Shown here piece after piece: positions 5,633 through 6,505 of a stretch of DNA of 6,505 bases. A program made the position numbers and the translations under genes. The DNA comes from Spirochaetales bacterium (GTDB lineage: Bacteria > Spirochaetota > Spirochaetia > SZUA-6 > DRHE01), in NCBI GenBank assembly GCA_011049745.1, contig DRHE01000073.1, positions 1 to 6,505 of the forward strand. Direction: 5' to 3'. How positions within the stretch are numbered: position 1 is the stretch's first letter; each line of letters opens with the position of its first letter. Below the pieces are notes generated by a model, which searched no databases, was not told where the DNA came from, and saw only the letters and a list, made by a program, of their open reading frames with translations.

Positions 5633-6505
5633 TTACTTTATAGAACCAAGGGACAATCCCCGTACCAGGTACTTCTGCAGAAAAATAGCCAGGATAATTA
5701 TCGGAATCGTTCCCAGGGCAGCGGTAGCCGATACTTCTCCCCACATCAAGCCGTGGGCCTCCCGCATTCCTGCAATAGCCACCGGTAAGGTGATAGCCTT
5801 ACTGCGGGTAAGGATCAAGGCAAACATAAAGTCATTCCAGGACCAGATAAAACAGAAGAGGGAAGTAACAACCAACCCCGGAGCGATCAGCGGCAGGGTG
5901 ACAATCCGTATTACACCCAGTTGGGTGCAGCCGTCGATCATGGCCGCCTCCTCCAGTTCCCTGGGAATCTCTTGAATAAAACCCTTGATCATCCATACGG
6001 CAAAGGGCACGGTGATAATCATATGGGTAATAATGACTGCTGTCTGAGTATCGATCAATCGCAGTGTACGCATCATCAGGAAGTAGGGAACAATAGCCAC
6101 CACAGGCGGAAAAAATTTAAGTGATAAGATCCAGAAGGGCAGGGACTTGCCGCCAATCCCGTACCGGGCGAAGGCGTAACCGCTGGTCGCACCGGCCGTA
6201 ATCGCTATGAGGGTGGCAAAAAATGCCACTACCAGGCTATTGAAAAACTTACTCATTGTCTCCCGAAAGGTGAACTGCCAGTGTTGAAGCGTCGGTTCGG
6301 TCGTGTAGAAGTTGGGAGGGGAATTCATCAACTCATGGCGGGGTTGTACTGATGTCAGCAGCAGCCAGTAAATAGGAAAAAGGCAGGCAATAACTATAAG
6401 AATCATAACCAGAGAAATAATGGACTTCCTGAATGCGGTATCAGTTACCGTTACTATGATTGTGACTGAGCTTCTCTTTGAACTGGGCCTGGGTATGGTA
6501 TTGGC
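5633..6505 (-). CDS. Carbohydrate ABC transporter permease (CUT1, MalG-like), 5' end beyond the window
   Basis: An inner-membrane permease subunit of a sugar importer. Numbered from the in-frame ATG at 6406, hydrophobic segments lie near residues 1-20 (through F-P-I-Y-W-L-L-L-T-S-V), 55-80, 90-113, 121-143, 173-200 and 228-247. The cytoplasmic EAA loop is clear: E-E-A-A-M-I-D-G (152-159) leading to L-P-L-I-A-P-G (171-177), the docking site for the ATPase. The frame stays open from 6406 to the edge (encoding ...D-T-A-F-R-K-S-I-I-S-L-V before that Met) without any ATG, GTG or TTG. Starting at 6406 would cut into the first membrane helix, which normally follows such a basic stretch, so the real start is most likely outside. 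Partner permease, binding protein and ATPase are not in view; the binding protein and first permease are expected upstream. The product ends G-L-S-L-G-S-I-K with TAA. Confidence 0.92.
   Translation of the reverse strand, partial: ANTIPRPSSKRSSVTIIVTVTDTAFRKSIISLVMILIVIACLFPIYWLLLTSVQPRHELMNSPPNFYTTEPTLQHWQFTFRETMSKFFNSLVVAFFATLIAITAGATSGYAFARYGIGGKSLPFWILSLKFFPPVVAIVPYFLMMRTLRLIDTQTAVIITHMIITVPFAVWMIKGFIQEIPRELEEAAMIDGCTQLGVIRIVTLPLIAPGLVVTSLFCFIWSWNDFMFALILTRSKAITLPVAIAGMREAHGLMWGEVSATAALGTIPIIILAIFLQKYLVRGLSLGSIK

Noticed and set aside
6404..6406. ATG at 6406 as the true start of the permease
   Set aside because: It falls inside the first membrane helix, and the frame stays open with a plausible basic pre-helix segment to the window edge.
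1..6505. CRISPR array, tRNA/rRNA, insertion sequence, integrase
   Set aside because: No regularly spaced repeats, no cloverleaf or rRNA-like stretch, and no transposase or recombinase motif were seen. The only transposon-like sequence is the sequencing adapter at the left edge.

Overview
The window looks like a catabolic-locus fragment from a bacterium, probably of the Firmicutes/Clostridia type. This is inferred from strong GGAGG-like ribosome binding sites, TTG and GTG starts, tight gene packing, mixed base composition and the gene content; no marker gene fixes the taxonomy. Bases 1-19 are not genomic: they match the mosaic-end part of the Nextera (Tn5) sequencing adapter exactly. The window therefore begins at an untrimmed read or contig end, and the first gene is cut there.

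Layout on the + strand: the 3' part of a uroporphyrinogen-decarboxylase-fold (URO-D/MtaA/CmuA-type) protein (20-889); a GntR/FCD-family regulator behind its own promoter and a candidate palindromic operator (963-1640); a D-2-hydroxyacid dehydrogenase with a TTG start (1709-2722); a short non-coding stretch holding a 25-base exact copy of part of the downstream aldo/keto reductase gene; a VapBC type II toxin-antitoxin pair (2871-3516); and a complete aldo/keto reductase (3597-4580). On the - strand, converging on the reductase with only 16 bases between stops, lie a Gfo/Idh/MocA dehydrogenase very like inositol 2-dehydrogenase (4597-5613) and, upstream of it, a CUT1-type sugar ABC permease (5633 to the window edge) whose 5' end lies beyond the window.

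Taken together, the metabolic genes suggest uptake and stepwise oxidation/reduction of a sugar, cyclitol (inositol-like) or sugar acid. The permease would import the substrate, the IolG-like and AKR enzymes would interconvert hydroxyl and carbonyl groups, the D-2-hydroxyacid dehydrogenase would handle a 2-keto/2-hydroxy acid, and the GntR/FCD protein would sense an intermediate. The substrate cannot be read from the sequence. The URO-D-fold protein is the least understood member: it keeps a His-Ser-Cys motif but shows no Cys at the place where corrinoid methyltransferases carry their last zinc ligand. vapBC looks like an insertion between metabolic genes.

I see no CRISPR array, tRNA, rRNA, transposase or integrase. 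There is no gene-free stretch longer than 300 bases; the longest is 2723-2870 (148 bases). The points most worth checking are the 25-base duplicated reductase fragment beside vapBC, an Asp-to-Asn change at the fourth acidic position of the VapC PIN domain, and the unusual URO-D-like protein. I do not see convincing evidence of a wholly new multi-gene system.
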